This document shows positions 63,901 through 64,000 of a stretch of DNA of 64,000 bases, in pieces. The translations under genes were made by a program, and so were the position numbers. The notes below the pieces were generated by a model, which was not told the origin of the DNA, searched no databases, and saw only the letters and a program-made list of their open reading frames with translations. The stretch's first letter is position 1; every line of letters starts with the position of its first letter. The stretch comes from Pampus argenteus (Eukaryota > Chordata > Actinopteri > Scombriformes > Stromateidae), in the NCBI GenBank assembly GCA_036937835.1, contig CM072878.1, positions 4,178,001 through 4,242,000 on the forward strand, written 5' to 3'.

Positions 63901-64000
63901 TTTTGCTCCTAATCATTAGAAATCAGTTACTTGTTGATGGCAAACATGGTTTTGATTGAAAATATTGCTTCTTGTTTAAGAAAAACAGTAGTTGTCAGTT

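Larger units (their letters stand above)
10099..64000 (+). repeat. Satellite family B: 178-bp monomer array, about 308 copies
   Basis: A continuous head-to-tail array with a 178-bp unit of about 35% GC runs off the right end of the window. All monomers share one orientation and no transposon interrupts them. Diagnostic variable positions are CATAATC/CCTAATC/CGTAATC/CCTAACC, GATTGAAAAT/GATACAAAAT, CTATAG/CAGTAG, and GCCGAGAGAAAG/GCTGAGATAAAG. Because 178 is not a multiple of three, reading frames do not stay open from monomer to monomer. The recurring 68-, 78-, 88- and 98-codon frames are repeat artefacts that mostly begin at TTG. Length near one nucleosome repeat suggests centromeric or pericentromeric satellite, but no functional mark is visible in sequence. 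Confidence 0.98.

Noticed and set aside
10099..64000. Hundreds of short plus-strand open frames of 66-98 codons as a tandem gene family
   Set aside because: They are the same satellite unit read in one frame, mostly starting at TTG and overlapping their neighbours. The 178-bp period shifts frame each copy, and no signal peptide, domain or intron-exon structure is visible.
6929..64000. CRISPR array
   Set aside because: The whole 178-bp unit is repeated without unique spacers, there are no cas genes, and the window is eukaryotic.
10099..64000. CENP-B box in the monomer
   Set aside because: I looked for the TTCG....A..CGGG pattern. The nearest candidates (TTTCGCCGAGAG near 42955 and 45386, rare variants) fail at the central A and the CGGG core.

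Overview
This window is eukaryotic and almost certainly from a ray-finned fish. The evidence is a set of decayed non-LTR retrotransposons of the CR1/L2/Rex1 group with teleost-type 3' ends (a GATA-tailed one and an AAATC-tailed L2), a probable hAT-type DNA transposon end, and a very large tandem satellite. I see no complete host gene, tRNA, rRNA, CRISPR array or operon. The many short reading frames are produced by repeats. Coordinates of repeat blocks are read by eye and may be off by a few to tens of bases.

Layout. Positions 1-6928 are the flank: AT-rich sequence with scattered transposon relics. These are a hAT-like terminus (about 985-1110), a plus-strand LINE linker fragment (about 1893-2270), a minus-strand Rex1/L2-type LINE 3' half with a (GATA)n tail (2871-3920), and a minus-strand L2 3' end (5345-6480). 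A CA/CG alternating tract (6738-6785) lies about 145 bp before the satellite. Two poly(A)-signal-containing stretches (near 2583 and 4284) may be old LTR remnants, but this is weak.

Positions 6929-64000 (57 kb, 89% of the window) are one uninterrupted head-to-tail satellite array that runs off the right end. It has two families. Family A (6929 to about 10098, some 18 monomers of roughly 175-182 bp) is divergent and carries a HindIII-type site. Family B (about 10099-64000, roughly 308 monomers) has a 178-bp consensus of about 35% GC, carries a PstI-type site, and is far more homogeneous. The A/B junction is a sharp break inside a monomer.

Family B contains two linked monomer subtypes and a 148-bp derivative that lacks exactly 30 bp including the central hairpin. 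These are arranged in large, nearly identical tandem duplications: 534, 1603, 2137, 1066, 3560, 1247, 1424, 2432 and 4270 bp, with the longest units in the right half. This is higher-order repeat structure, and it looks young. The monomer length near one nucleosome repeat, the homogeneous core with a divergent edge, the conserved dyads and the lack of transposon insertions all fit the edge of a centromeric or pericentromeric satellite. That functional reading is inference; the repeat structure itself is directly visible.
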